A stretch of 56,351 nucleotides of DNA from Anaerolineae bacterium (GTDB taxonomy: Bacteria > Chloroflexota > Anaerolineae > Promineifilales > Promineifilaceae), in assembly GCA_007123775.1 (NCBI GenBank), contig SLGK01000090.1, positions 1-56,351 on the forward strand, given 5' to 3'. Of this stretch, positions 35,942-44,478 are shown piece by piece. The position numbers were made by a program, and so were the translations under genes. The notes beneath the pieces are model-generated. The model did not search any database. It was not told the origin of the DNA and saw only the letters and a program-made list of their open reading frames with translations. Position 1 is the stretch's first letter, and the number at the start of each line of letters is the position of its first letter.

Positions 35942-37915
35942 CTATGATTCCTTAATAACCCCTGTACGATAAGCCTCTAACAACCGCTTCAACTCATCAA
36001 TCCGCCGCTGGATGTCCCGTCCCATGTCGGTATCCCGCACGCGGATACGCTGATAATTGCGCTCCAAAATCTCCGTCTTAGAGTGGATGTCCATCCCCTC
36101 CTCAATCGCCTTTTGCGTCGATTCAAACGGCTGGTGGGCCGCCAGCAGCAGGCCGTAAGAGTTGAAAATCAGCGTATAGCCGGCAATGCCTGTCTGCGAC
36201 TGGTAGGCTTTGGCAAAGCCGCCGTCAATCACCAGCAGCCGGCCGCCCGCCTTGAGCGGACTCTCACCCCGCTTGACTTTGACCGGTACGTGGCCGTTGA
36301 TAATATGGCCCGCCTGGGGGTCCAGCCCAAACTCGGCCAGAATTTGCTCGGCCACCGCCTGCTCGGTGCGGAACTCGTAATAGGGGTTCATCTCCTCTTT
36401 GTGGGTGGCCTTGTCCTCAATAAAGTACCGCTCAAAGGTAGCCATCTTGTCCTTGCCAAAGAGGGGGGATTGGGCGCCGCTCCACAAATACCACATGGTG
36501 TCCATGCCGTACTGTTTTTTGGCCGGGTCGCCAGTGGCAAAGTAACCCTGCCGTGCCAGCCGCTCCAGCCGGTCCATAAACGCTTTGGGGCTGTGGTCTA
36601 CGTCGTCGAAGGTGAAGTGGCGCAGCGTACCGCGCCGGGTCATGGGGATGCAGCCGTGGTAGAGCAGGTTGCCGTTGTGGGTCAGGTACATGCTCCCTTT
36701 GGAAAAGAGAAAGCGGACGTGGTTTTGTAGCCGTTCGCTGTTGGTAAAGGAGAGACGGATTTTTTCCATAACGGCCGTTTCTTGCTCAGACAATTCATAC
36801 GGATTGGCCGGGTCAATGGTAGGGAAATTGGTATCAAGCAGCGGATAGGTTTGCCCATCAATCGTCACCGTTCCCTGCTCATAATCCACCTTATCCAGCA
36901 GCAAGCGGTCGGTCATCTGGAACTGCGGCCGGCGCTGCACAATCTGCCCCTCCAGCTTCAGTTGGATGATGGCAATTGCCTTGTGCATCCGGGCCATCAA
37001 TTGCTGCTCATGGGCCGTAAACGACTCAGCCGCCGATTCGGCCGACAGCTTAGGCCGGAACAAGTCGCACGGATCATCGCCGTATACATCCACCGCCAGC
37101 GAGACCAGGGGCAGCATACTGATAGCGTAGCCATTTTCCAACGTCTCCATATTGGCATAGCGCAGCGAAATACGGATAACGTTGGCAATACAAGCCTCAC
37201 TACCGGCGGCCGCCCCCATCCAGACAATATCGTGATTGCCCCACTGAAAATCCACGGCGTGATGGTCCAGCAGCGTATCCATGATAATGTGCGCCCCCGG
37301 CCCCCGGTCATACAGGTCGCCAATAACATGCAGCCGGGCAATACTGAGTCGCTGAATCAGCCGCGCCAGAGCAATGATAAAGGCTTCGGCCCGGTCCGTG
37401 TCAATTATGGTGTCGATAATGCTGCTGTAATACTCCTGCCGGTTGGTGATGCTTTCCTGCTCGTGGAGCAGCTCCTCGATAATGTAGGCGAAATCGTCGG
37501 GGAGGGCCTGGCGCACCTGCTGCCGCGTATATTTGGAGGAAGTGACGCGGCACAGCTTAATCAGGCGAAATAAGGTGATGCGATACCATTCGGCCGGGGT
37601 TTCTATCTGTTGCAAAATGAGCGGCATCTTTTGTTCGGGGTAATAAATCAGGCTGGCCAGGTTACGCTTTTCTCGTTCGACCAGCGTGTTTTCAAACACT
37701 TCCTCAATGCGCCGCTTAATAGAGCCGGAGCCGTTACGCAAAACGTGCAGAAAGGCTTCATATTCCCCATGCACGTCGGAGATAAAATGCTCTGTGCCTT
37801 TGGGCAGTTCCAGCATGGCGCTGAGGTTGATAATCTCAGTGGAAGCGGCCCGGATGGAGGGGTACTGCTGGGCGAGTAATTGCAAATAGTGCATTTCTTG
37901 TTGGGAAAAAGGCAT
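35942..37915 (-). CDS. fbp: Fructose-1,6-bisphosphatase class III
   Basis: 657 residues from ATG 37915, chosen over 37981 because GAGGA lies 7-8 nt upstream. The metallophosphatase-type signature of class III FBPase is present: EHFISDVHGEYEAF, HVIGDLYDRGPGAHIIMD, QWGNHDIVWMGAA, YLTHNGNLLYHGCIPM, IINGHVPVKVKRGESPLK and LLVIDGGFAKAYQSQTG. It hydrolyses fructose 1,6-bisphosphate to fructose 6-phosphate in gluconeogenesis. It lies 78 bp behind the nucleoside kinase gene on the same strand and is followed by a clear terminator. Confidence 0.95.
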   Translation of the reverse strand: MPFSQQEMHYLQLLAQQYPSIRAASTEIINLSAMLELPKGTEHFISDVHGEYEAFLHVLRNGSGSIKRRIEEVFENTLVEREKRNLASLIYYPEQKMPLILQQIETPAEWYRITLFRLIKLCRVTSSKYTRQQVRQALPDDFAYIIEELLHEQESITNRQEYYSSIIDTIIDTDRAEAFIIALARLIQRLSIARLHVIGDLYDRGPGAHIIMDTLLDHHAVDFQWGNHDIVWMGAAAGSEACIANVIRISLRYANMETLENGYAISMLPLVSLAVDVYGDDPCDLFRPKLSAESAAESFTAHEQQLMARMHKAIAIIQLKLEGQIVQRRPQFQMTDRLLLDKVDYEQGTVTIDGQTYPLLDTNFPTIDPANPYELSEQETAVMEKIRLSFTNSERLQNHVRFLFSKGSMYLTHNGNLLYHGCIPMTRRGTLRHFTFDDVDHSPKAFMDRLERLARQGYFATGDPAKKQYGMDTMWYLWSGAQSPLFGKDKMATFERYFIEDKATHKEEMNPYYEFRTEQAVAEQILAEFGLDPQAGHIINGHVPVKVKRGESPLKAGGRLLVIDGGFAKAYQSQTGIAGYTLIFNSYGLLLAAHQPFESTQKAIEEGMDIHSKTEILERNYQRIRVRDTDMGRDIQRRIDELKRLLEAYRTGVIKES

Positions 37916-37993
37916 GATCGTTTCCTCAATAATAGCCAGATCAAACGCGCTGGCGCAGCCCTTACGCTGGTGCGCGTTCACATGAACGAACGA

Positions 37994-39745
37994 CTAATGC
38001 TGCCAGGGTTTAAAATTCTGCAGGATCGAACCGCCAATGAACTCGCGGATGATTGAATCGCTGCCAATGTGGGCCAAATCCTCCTGCGAGAAGGGGTCAA
38101 ACCATTGCAAAAAGGCCATCAGCCGGTTGGCTTCAATGCGTTGGGGCGTGCCCGGCTCAACCTGAAGCAGCAGGGGATAGGCCAGCGTTTTCAAAACGGA
38201 CAATTCATACACCAGGGCTGAGTTAAAAAAGACGTCGGCATTGTTCTGATGTGGGAAGATATGGTTTTTTTCACCCCGACGGACACTGGGCCAACGGCCG
38301 ATTGTGTCCATGGCCGTATAACCCCGGTACTTGGCGTCTCGCACAATACGGCGCAGCAAGCGGGTATCTGTTGTCGGCACACGGTTATGCTTGTCTAAGT
38401 TAAGCTGGGTAAAAGCCGAAATAAAGATGCGGTACATGGATTCCGAGGGGATACCCTCGACCAGACGCGGGTTGAGACCGTGAATCCCTTCAATCAAAAT
38501 GATGTGCTCAGGCCCGATGGCCAATTCGCCACCCCATTCACGCCGGCCGGTGTGGAAGTTAAAGTGAGGCAGGCGAATCGTTTTGCCAGCCAATAACTGC
38601 TGCAAGTGGCTGTGGAAAAGGGGCAAATCAACCGCCTCCAAAGCTTCAAAATCATAATTGCCCTCGGCATCAAGCGGGGTGCGTTCACGGTCTACAAAGT
38701 AATCGTCCATGCCAATGGCCACCGGAAAAATGCCCTGGGCCATCAGTTGAATGGCCAACCGCTTACTGAAAGTGGTCTTGCCGGCCGAGCTAGGACCGGA
38801 GATAAGAACCAGTTTAACGGAATGGCGGCGGGCGCCAATTTCGTTGGCAATGTTGTTCAACTGTCGCTGATGGAGGGCTTCGGCAACCAGAATTACTTCC
38901 TGGGTACGGCCGTCTCTGATAGCCTGATTCAACGCCGACAGGTTGGCCACCCCCATTACACCCAGCCATTGACTATATTCCTGAAAGACGCGCGCCAGAC
39001 GCGGCTCATCCTCAAAAGGCTGTAACTGGCTGGGCTGATGGCGGCGCGGAAATTGTAAAATGAAGCCTTGATTATAGTGGCGCAAAGCGAAGGGCGATAG
39101 ATAGCCGGTGCGAGGGACCATGAAGCCGTGAAAATAATCACGAACACCGTTCAGCTCGTACAGCGTAAGGTAATCCTTGCGCCGCCGGGAAAACAGGTCA
39201 GCCTTTTCCCAATCATTGGCATTCTCAAACAGGGATAGCGCCTCGGACAGGGGGACACGTACCTGAGCGATGGGCAAATCTGCGGCGACAAGCTGTTCCA
39301 TCCGTGCCTGCAATGCGTTAAGTTCAGGGTCGGTCAGGCGTTGGCCATTGTCGCACTCACAATAATAGCCGCCATACGGCATGGAGTGATGGATAGTGAT
39401 GGTCCGACCGGGCAGCACTTCTTGGGCCGCGGCAATCATTAGAAAACAAAGGGAGCGACGATAAATGCGGCTGCCGTCAGAGTGGGCAGTGTCGATGGGC
39501 ACCAGATCGGCATCATTGGTCAGTGGTTGAGAAAGCTCGCGCAAACGGCCGTTTACCAACGCGGCCACAACTCTCCCTTCTGTTTGCAGATTGGCAGCCT
39601 CAATAAAGGCTTCAAGTGGTGCCCCCTTGGGACCCTCAAAGGCACGGCCGTCCGCCAGGCGTGCTTGAGCCGTGCTGCGGATTGGCACCTGTGAAATAGT
39701 GTGCTGATTGTGTGCCTTTGGCCTGTCTCGTTGATTTTCGGGCAT
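37994..39745 (-). CDS. Nucleoside (uridine-type) kinase with TGS- and tRNA-synthetase-like N-terminal domains
   Basis: 583 residues. The N-terminal 230 residues resemble the TGS and second additional domain of threonyl-tRNA synthetase (VAALVNGRLRELSQPL; HHSMPYGGYYCECDNG). The C-terminal half is a uridine kinase/phosphoribulokinase P-loop domain: VLISGPSSAGKTTFSKRL, Asp in GMDDYFVDRERTPLD, YDFEALEAVDLPLF and HIILIEGIHGLNP. This architecture is known in a bacterial family annotated as nucleoside kinase; exact substrate unproven. It precedes fbp in the same direction. No Shine-Dalgarno is visible before the ATG. The start region 39740-39756 is repeated at 56231. Confidence 0.88.
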   Translation of the reverse strand: MPENQRDRPKAHNQHTISQVPIRSTAQARLADGRAFEGPKGAPLEAFIEAANLQTEGRVVAALVNGRLRELSQPLTNDADLVPIDTAHSDGSRIYRRSLCFLMIAAAQEVLPGRTITIHHSMPYGGYYCECDNGQRLTDPELNALQARMEQLVAADLPIAQVRVPLSEALSLFENANDWEKADLFSRRRKDYLTLYELNGVRDYFHGFMVPRTGYLSPFALRHYNQGFILQFPRRHQPSQLQPFEDEPRLARVFQEYSQWLGVMGVANLSALNQAIRDGRTQEVILVAEALHQRQLNNIANEIGARRHSVKLVLISGPSSAGKTTFSKRLAIQLMAQGIFPVAIGMDDYFVDRERTPLDAEGNYDFEALEAVDLPLFHSHLQQLLAGKTIRLPHFNFHTGRREWGGELAIGPEHIILIEGIHGLNPRLVEGIPSESMYRIFISAFTQLNLDKHNRVPTTDTRLLRRIVRDAKYRGYTAMDTIGRWPSVRRGEKNHIFPHQNNADVFFNSALVYELSVLKTLAYPLLLQVEPGTPQRIEANRLMAFLQWFDPFSQEDLAHIGSDSIIREFIGGSILQNFKPWQH

Positions 39746-39831
39746 GGTTCAAGTTAAGATGATAATTTGCTATTGAAAGACAACGGCCCGACGACCGGAA
39801 CTATGCTGTACGCAGGCCGCAGGCTCGGTGT

Positions 39832-40815
39832 CTACCGGTGCCAGGCAGGGCAGTGCGAGGGTGCATACCAGCGGGTGCCGGCCCGGCCACGCAAGCGGTT
39901 GAGGCTGGGCAAACAGGCCAGCAAAACGCGAGGATTGTTCCCGCCAATCTTTTCTTGTGCCTGGCCTAGTCGCACCTGTAATTCCGGCTCAAGCCAATCG
40001 CCATTTGTTAACCGGGGCATATCTCTAGCCAGGGGCACAACCAGCGCCACCGGCACGGCATAGGCTTCAATATGGTAAACCCGACCCATTTCGTCCACTG
40101 TATTAAACAAGGTGTGATGCCCGTACGTACGCAGGCCGGAAACAGGTTGCGCTCCCAGCACCAGCAGTTGCTGGTTGGGGACATGCCCCCGCTGTATCTT
40201 GATGGCCACAGTCCAGCGCGAGGCAATATCGGGCGATAAGCCATTACGCACAATAACGGCCCGGGCGTAATAGTCCAGAACAGACGCGGCGTATTGACGA
40301 GGCACGCGGCTGTTGACATATTGCCAGCCGCCGCTGTAAGCTGCCAGGGCCGCAAAGGGATCACCGCCAGCCTGACGCATAATCTCAGAGAGAATCGCCA
40401 CGCCCCAGCGCAAGTTGACGCCCGGATTTAACAACTCGTCCGGCTGCGGTCGCCACTCCAGGCCCGGACCGCTAGGCATGACGCCCATTAACCCTACCGC
40501 GCCAGCCTGACTGATGGCCAGATAATCCCCGTTTGACTCTTCACGAATAACGGCCGCTATCAAGTCAGGATCAAGCCCGTAGGTACGCGAGAGGGCCTCA
40601 ATCTGCTTGTCCCACTGCCGAATATTTGGTCCCCACATAGGGGACAAGACGGACGAACTGTTGTGGGTTCGTTTGAGACCAGTACTGGCCTGCACAGGTG
40701 TGGCCGAGGGTGGTGTGGAAACGGCCGTGTTCGTCAAAAGCAACCACAACAGCAGGCAAATGGCTAACATTCGCCACCGTCGCCAACGTTGGCCTCTCCG
40801 ACAATCATGCAGCAT
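39832..40815 (-). CDS. Membrane-anchored lytic transglycosylase (SLT domain)
   Basis: 327 residues from ATG 40815, with AGAAGG 9 nt upstream (40860 and 40836 are alternatives). A basic N-terminus and one helix (MLAICLLLWLLLTNTAV) anchor it. The SLT/goose-lysozyme-like domain shows YGLDPDLIAAVIREESNGD with catalytic Glu, QAGAVGLMGVMPSG, NLRWGVAILSEIM and AALAAYSGGWQYV. Such enzymes cleave the MurNAc-GlcNAc link in peptidoglycan. The C-terminal about 130 residues (beta-rich) are not recognised. Confidence 0.88.
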   Translation of the reverse strand: MLHDCRRGQRWRRWRMLAICLLLWLLLTNTAVSTPPSATPVQASTGLKRTHNSSSVLSPMWGPNIRQWDKQIEALSRTYGLDPDLIAAVIREESNGDYLAISQAGAVGLMGVMPSGPGLEWRPQPDELLNPGVNLRWGVAILSEIMRQAGGDPFAALAAYSGGWQYVNSRVPRQYAASVLDYYARAVIVRNGLSPDIASRWTVAIKIQRGHVPNQQLLVLGAQPVSGLRTYGHHTLFNTVDEMGRVYHIEAYAVPVALVVPLARDMPRLTNGDWLEPELQVRLGQAQEKIGGNNPRVLLACLPSLNRLRGRAGTRWYAPSHCPAWHR

Positions 40816-40979
40816 GACAACAATCCTTCTCAACATCACCTGGGTTGCGGACCAAATCAAGGCTCAATTGTAACAGTTTTGCCGGTTGAAGGCACACCGA
40901 GGCATGGCCAAAATCACCGCGGCAACGGTTGTGGTATAGTCTGAAAGTACTGGTGGGGCAAAGGGTGCCGGTTGGCCCG

Positions 40980-41531
40980 TCAAAACCCGGGGTCGGCAGG
41001 CCGGCTCAGCAGACTGAGATCAAACTGATGCGCCTGGGCAGTCACCTGCCACCAGCTTACGTGGGCCGCTCGCAAGGGCCGTTGTATGATTTGTGGCGCA
41101 CGTGACAATCGCACCGGTTGGGTCACGTCAGTCGTCGGCAGCAAAACGGCCTGCACCAGCCGCCCGGCCGCGAGCGGTGCGTCTGCCCTCTCATAAACAT
41201 AGCAGGGCAGTTTGGCGTACAGTTCCAGCGCCCGCAAAAAGAACTGCGTCTTGCTGCCATCGACATCAAAGCCAAAGACTTCGGCCCGCGGAAACTGCTC
41301 ACCATGCTCATGGACCCAGCGATACAAGGCTAATCCTCGAATCTCTCGGCCCCAATCGTCCAGGCCGAGCGCGGGGAAAACATGCTGTTCAGGGCCGCGA
41401 ATGATAAAGGCGAAGCGCAGGTAAAGTGAGTCGGCTGTAAACTCGGTGGGGTCAATATCATGTAGTAAAACGGCCGTTTCACTTTCGCCAGTTAGCAGAG
41501 AACCGTGTATATGCTGTACAATTCCTTGCAT
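40980..41531 (-). CDS. Conserved-looking hypothetical protein
   Basis: 183 residues, soluble, no signal or membrane helix, no family recognised. The body starts GESETAVLLHDIDPTEF and contains LDDWGREIRGLALYRWVHEHG and FGFDVDGSKTQFFLRALELY. AAGGA precedes the ATG. The frame is codon-biased like its neighbours and contains an ACGGCCGT palindrome read as ETAV, so it looks like a real gene. It stands divergent to the dehydrogenase at 41648 and separate from the transglycosylase (119-bp gap with nothing recognised). Confidence 0.65.
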   Translation of the reverse strand: MQGIVQHIHGSLLTGESETAVLLHDIDPTEFTADSLYLRFAFIIRGPEQHVFPALGLDDWGREIRGLALYRWVHEHGEQFPRAEVFGFDVDGSKTQFFLRALELYAKLPCYVYERADAPLAAGRLVQAVLLPTTDVTQPVRLSRAPQIIQRPLRAAHVSWWQVTAQAHQFDLSLLSRPADPGF

Positions 41532-41647
41532 ACTTTTTCCTTAACTATCAGAATCTTTGACCCATTTTCCACACCTCGAGGCCGATGGGCAACATGATTT
41601 GTTCTGTTATTAGGGTACAGTCATACCAATGCAGGAGGTAAACCGAA

Positions 41648-42679
41648 ATGAAAGCAGTCGTATTTAAGCAACATGGTCCATTAGATAACGTTGAGTACAC
41701 CGACATAGCTGAGCCGGAGATCCAACCGCATGAGGTGCTGCTGGCCGTGAAAGCAGCCGCGCTCAACCGGCTCGATTTGTGGGTATTGGCCGGCTGGCCG
41801 GGACTAAAGCTGAAGCTGCCCCACGTGTTGGGTAGTGATGGGGCGGGTGTGGTAACGGCCGTTGGCGCAGAAGTTGAAGGGTTCGCGGTAGGAGACCGGG
41901 TGGCAGTCAACCCTAGCCTTAGTTGTGGACGCTGCCACTACTGTATTCTAGGGCAAGACAATCTGTGCGATAAATTTGCCATTTTAGGTGAACATGTAGA
42001 CGGTTTTCTGGCAGAATATACGGCCGTTCCCGCCCGTAACCTGCTACCTCTGCCAGAGCAAACCGATTTTGCCGACGCCGCTGCTGCTTCGCTGGTCTTC
42101 GTGACCGCCTGGCATTCGCTCATCGAGCGTGGTCATCTGCGGGCAGGAGAATCGGTACTGGTGGTCGGAGCTGGCGGTGGGGTCAATACAGCCGCTATCC
42201 AAATTGCCCGGCTAGCCGGGGCCGCTCCCATTTACGTTGTTGGTTCCAATGAAGAAAAGCTGGAGCAGGCCCGTGCTTTGGGCGCGGACGTGCTGATCAA
42301 CCGGAACGAAACCAACTGGGGCAAAGCCATATACGAAGCAACCAACCGGCAAGGCGTCGATATTGTGGTAGACAATGTTGGTGCAGCTACCTACCATACG
42401 TCGCTGCGCTCGTTGCGAAAAGGCGGTCGGCTGCTCACCGTGGGCAATACGGCCGGGGCCACTTTTGATTTTGACAACCGTCTCATCTTTGGCAAACATC
42501 TGACTATCATTGGCAGCACCATGGGGCCAACGGCAGATTACAAAGAGGTGATGGGGTTGGTTTTTAACGGCCGTTTACAACCGGTAATCGACTCCATTCT
42601 TCCGCTATCACAGGGACCAGACGCCCTCAGAACCCTATCGGAGAACAAGGTGATCGGCAAACTTGTACTGACACCATAA
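41648..42679 (+). CDS. Zinc-type alcohol dehydrogenase / quinone oxidoreductase (MDR family)
   Basis: 343 residues. MDR fold: N-terminal GroES-like domain with GSDGAGVVTAVGAEVEGF and the structural-zinc Cys cluster CGRCHYCILGQDNLC, then a Rossmann domain with VLVVGAGGGVNTAAIQIARL and VDIVVDNVGAATY. It uses NAD(P)(H) to oxidise or reduce alcohols, enones or quinones; substrate unknown. AGGAGGT lies 8 nt upstream. The acyl-CoA carboxyltransferase gene follows after 99 bp on the same strand but appears to have its own promoter. Confidence 0.9.
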   Translation: MKAVVFKQHGPLDNVEYTDIAEPEIQPHEVLLAVKAAALNRLDLWVLAGWPGLKLKLPHVLGSDGAGVVTAVGAEVEGFAVGDRVAVNPSLSCGRCHYCILGQDNLCDKFAILGEHVDGFLAEYTAVPARNLLPLPEQTDFADAAAASLVFVTAWHSLIERGHLRAGESVLVVGAGGGVNTAAIQIARLAGAAPIYVVGSNEEKLEQARALGADVLINRNETNWGKAIYEATNRQGVDIVVDNVGAATYHTSLRSLRKGGRLLTVGNTAGATFDFDNRLIFGKHLTIIGSTMGPTADYKEVMGLVFNGRLQPVIDSILPLSQGPDALRTLSENKVIGKLVLTP

Positions 42680-42738
42680 TCAATCTTGTCTCGTCATGGC
42701 GGAGGACGACTGACCTGCGGGCCGCAGGAGAGGCGTGA

Positions 42739-42768
42739 TTGGCCTGGCCACTGCAAATCTGGCATAAT
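42739..42768 (+). promoter_or_regulatory. Possible promoter of the acyl-CoA carboxyltransferase gene (near-leaderless)
   Basis: TTGGCC (42739-42744), 18 bp, CATAAT (42763-42768). The ATG at 42779 would lie only a few bases after the transcript start, and no Shine-Dalgarno is visible. Confidence 0.35.
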
Positions 42769-42778
42769 TATCTGCACT

Positions 42779-44398
42779 ATGAGCGAACTAATCAGCCACC
42801 TGGACACCAACAGCCCTGAGTATCAAGAAAATTGCCGCCACAACAAGGCGCTGGCCGAGCAGTTGAGCCAACGCCAGCAGCAGGCCGCCCACGAACGGCC
42901 GTCTCGTATTGTCGAACGGCAGCGGCAGCGTGACAAGCTGCTGGTCCACGAACGCATCGAGGCCCTGCTGGACCCCGACAGCCCCTTCCTGGAACTGTCG
43001 CCGCTGGCCGCCTGGGAGATGTATGACGGCGAAGCGCCCAGCGCCGGCATTGTGACCGGCATCGGCCGTATCGCTGGCCTCGAATGTATGATCGTAGCCA
43101 ACGATCCGACAGTCAAGGGAGGCACCTACTTCCCCGAAACGGTCAAAAAGCATTTGCGCGCCCAAACTATCGCTGAGGAAAACCATTTACCCACCATCTA
43201 CCTGGTCGATTCCGGCGGCGCATTCCTCCATTTGCAGGCGGATGTGTTTCCAGATCGGGAGCATTTCGGCCGTATTTTCTACAATATTGCCCGCATGTCG
43301 GGTAAAGGAATTGTGCAAATTGCGGCCGTGTTGGGATCGTGTACGGCCGGCGGGGCCTACATCCCGGCCATGGCCGATGAAACGGTCATCGTACGCGAAA
43401 ACGGCACCATCTTTCTGGCCGGGCCACCCCTGGTCAAAGCGGCCACCGGTGAAGAGGTAACGGCCGAAGCGCTGGGTGGGGCCGACGTCCACACCCGCAT
43501 CAGCGGCGTGGCCGACCATTTCGCCGACAGTGAAACGGAAGCATTGGCTAAAGTGCGTGAAATTGTGGCCCATCTCAACCGGCGCAAGCAGATGCCGGTT
43601 GTGGCCCAAACCCCCGAAGAGCCGCTGTACGACCCGGACGAACTGTACGGCGTCATTCCTGCCGACCCGCGCCAGCAGTACGACGTGCGCGAGGTAATCG
43701 CCCGGCTGGTTGACGGCTCGCGCCTGAGCGAGTTTAAGGCCCGCTATGGCCCTACCATTGTCTGCGGCTTTGCCCACATCATGGGGCTGCCGGTGGGCAT
43801 TGTGGCCAATAACGGTCTGCTTTTTAGCGAGTCGGCCCTGAAAGCCACCCATTTTATTCAACTGTGCGGCCAGCGGGGTACGCCGCTGCTATTTTTGCAG
43901 AACATCGCCGGTTTCATGGTGGGCAAGGCGTATGAAAACGGGGGCATTGCCAAAGATGGGGCCAAGATGGTGATGGCCGTGAGCAACGTAAACGTGCCCT
44001 GCATTACGCTGCTGCACGGGGTCAGCCACGGAGCGGGCAATTATGGCATGATGGGGCGGGCTTATGACCCGCGCTTTCTGTTTACCTGGCCCAACAGCCG
44101 TATCAGCGTCATGAGCGGCGACGCGGCCGCCAACGTGCTGTGGACGGTGGGCCAGGAGCGGGCGTTACGCAAGCTGGAAAATCCGTCGGCTGAGGAAGTA
44201 GCTGAGGTAGAGGCCGCTTTTAAGAAGCCGATTCTGGACCAATACGGCCGTGAAAGTGATCCCTATTTTGCCACCGCTCGCCTCTGGGATGACGGCATTT
44301 TGGACCCGGCCCAGACGCGCACGGCGCTGGGGCTGGCTTTTTCGACCACGCTGAACGCGCCGCTGCCAGACGGCCGTTTCGGGACTTTCCGTATGTAG
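42779..44398 (+). CDS. Acyl-CoA carboxylase carboxyltransferase subunit (MccB/PccB-like)
   Basis: 539 residues from ATG 42779; 42686 would add a nonhomologous leader. N-terminal [19 protein letters not shown] and [18 protein letters not shown], then the carboxyltransferase core: [73 protein letters not shown] and, in the C-terminal half, [20 protein letters not shown] and [20 protein letters not shown]. Closest in style to methylcrotonyl-CoA carboxylase beta. Biotin-carboxylase and carrier subunits are not in the window. It converges on the subtilisin gene with a shared terminator. Confidence 0.93.
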   Translation: MSELISHLDTNSPEYQENCRHNKALAEQLSQRQQQAAHERPSRIVERQRQRDKLLVHERIEALLDPDSPFLELSPLAAWEMYDGEAPSAGIVTGIGRIAGLECMIVANDPTVKGGTYFPETVKKHLRAQTIAEENHLPTIYLVDSGGAFLHLQADVFPDREHFGRIFYNIARMSGKGIVQIAAVLGSCTAGGAYIPAMADETVIVRENGTIFLAGPPLVKAATGEEVTAEALGGADVHTRISGVADHFADSETEALAKVREIVAHLNRRKQMPVVAQTPEEPLYDPDELYGVIPADPRQQYDVREVIARLVDGSRLSEFKARYGPTIVCGFAHIMGLPVGIVANNGLLFSESALKATHFIQLCGQRGTPLLFLQNIAGFMVGKAYENGGIAKDGAKMVMAVSNVNVPCITLLHGVSHGAGNYGMMGRAYDPRFLFTWPNSRISVMSGDAAANVLWTVGQERALRKLENPSAEEVAEVEAAFKKPILDQYGRESDPYFATARLWDDGILDPAQTRTALGLAFSTTLNAPLPDGRFGTFRM

Positions 44399-44434
44399 TG
44401 AGAGATAGAGGGTAGAGATAGAGGGTAGAGATAG
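44398..44434. repeat. GAGATAGAGGGTA tandem repeat
   Basis: About three copies of the unit GAGATAGAGGGTA directly follow the carboxyltransferase stop codon and run into the terminator stem. No coding role is visible. Confidence 0.85.
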
Positions 44435-44475
44435 AGTGGACCAATCTTGGGGAGATTGGTCCACTCTTTGTTTTG
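44433..44475. terminator. Bidirectional rho-independent terminator between convergent genes
   Basis: AGAGTGGACCAATCT (44433-44447), loop TGGGG and AGATTGGTCCACTCT (44453-44467) form a perfect 15-bp stem, followed by TTGTTTT on the plus strand. It serves the carboxyltransferase gene (plus) and probably also the subtilisin gene (minus). Confidence 0.88.
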
Positions 44476-44478
44476 GGG

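Noticed and set aside
42686-42778. Upstream extension of the carboxyltransferase (start at 42686)
   Set aside because: The added residues are not family-like and cross the apparent promoter; ATG 42779 matches the expected N-terminus.
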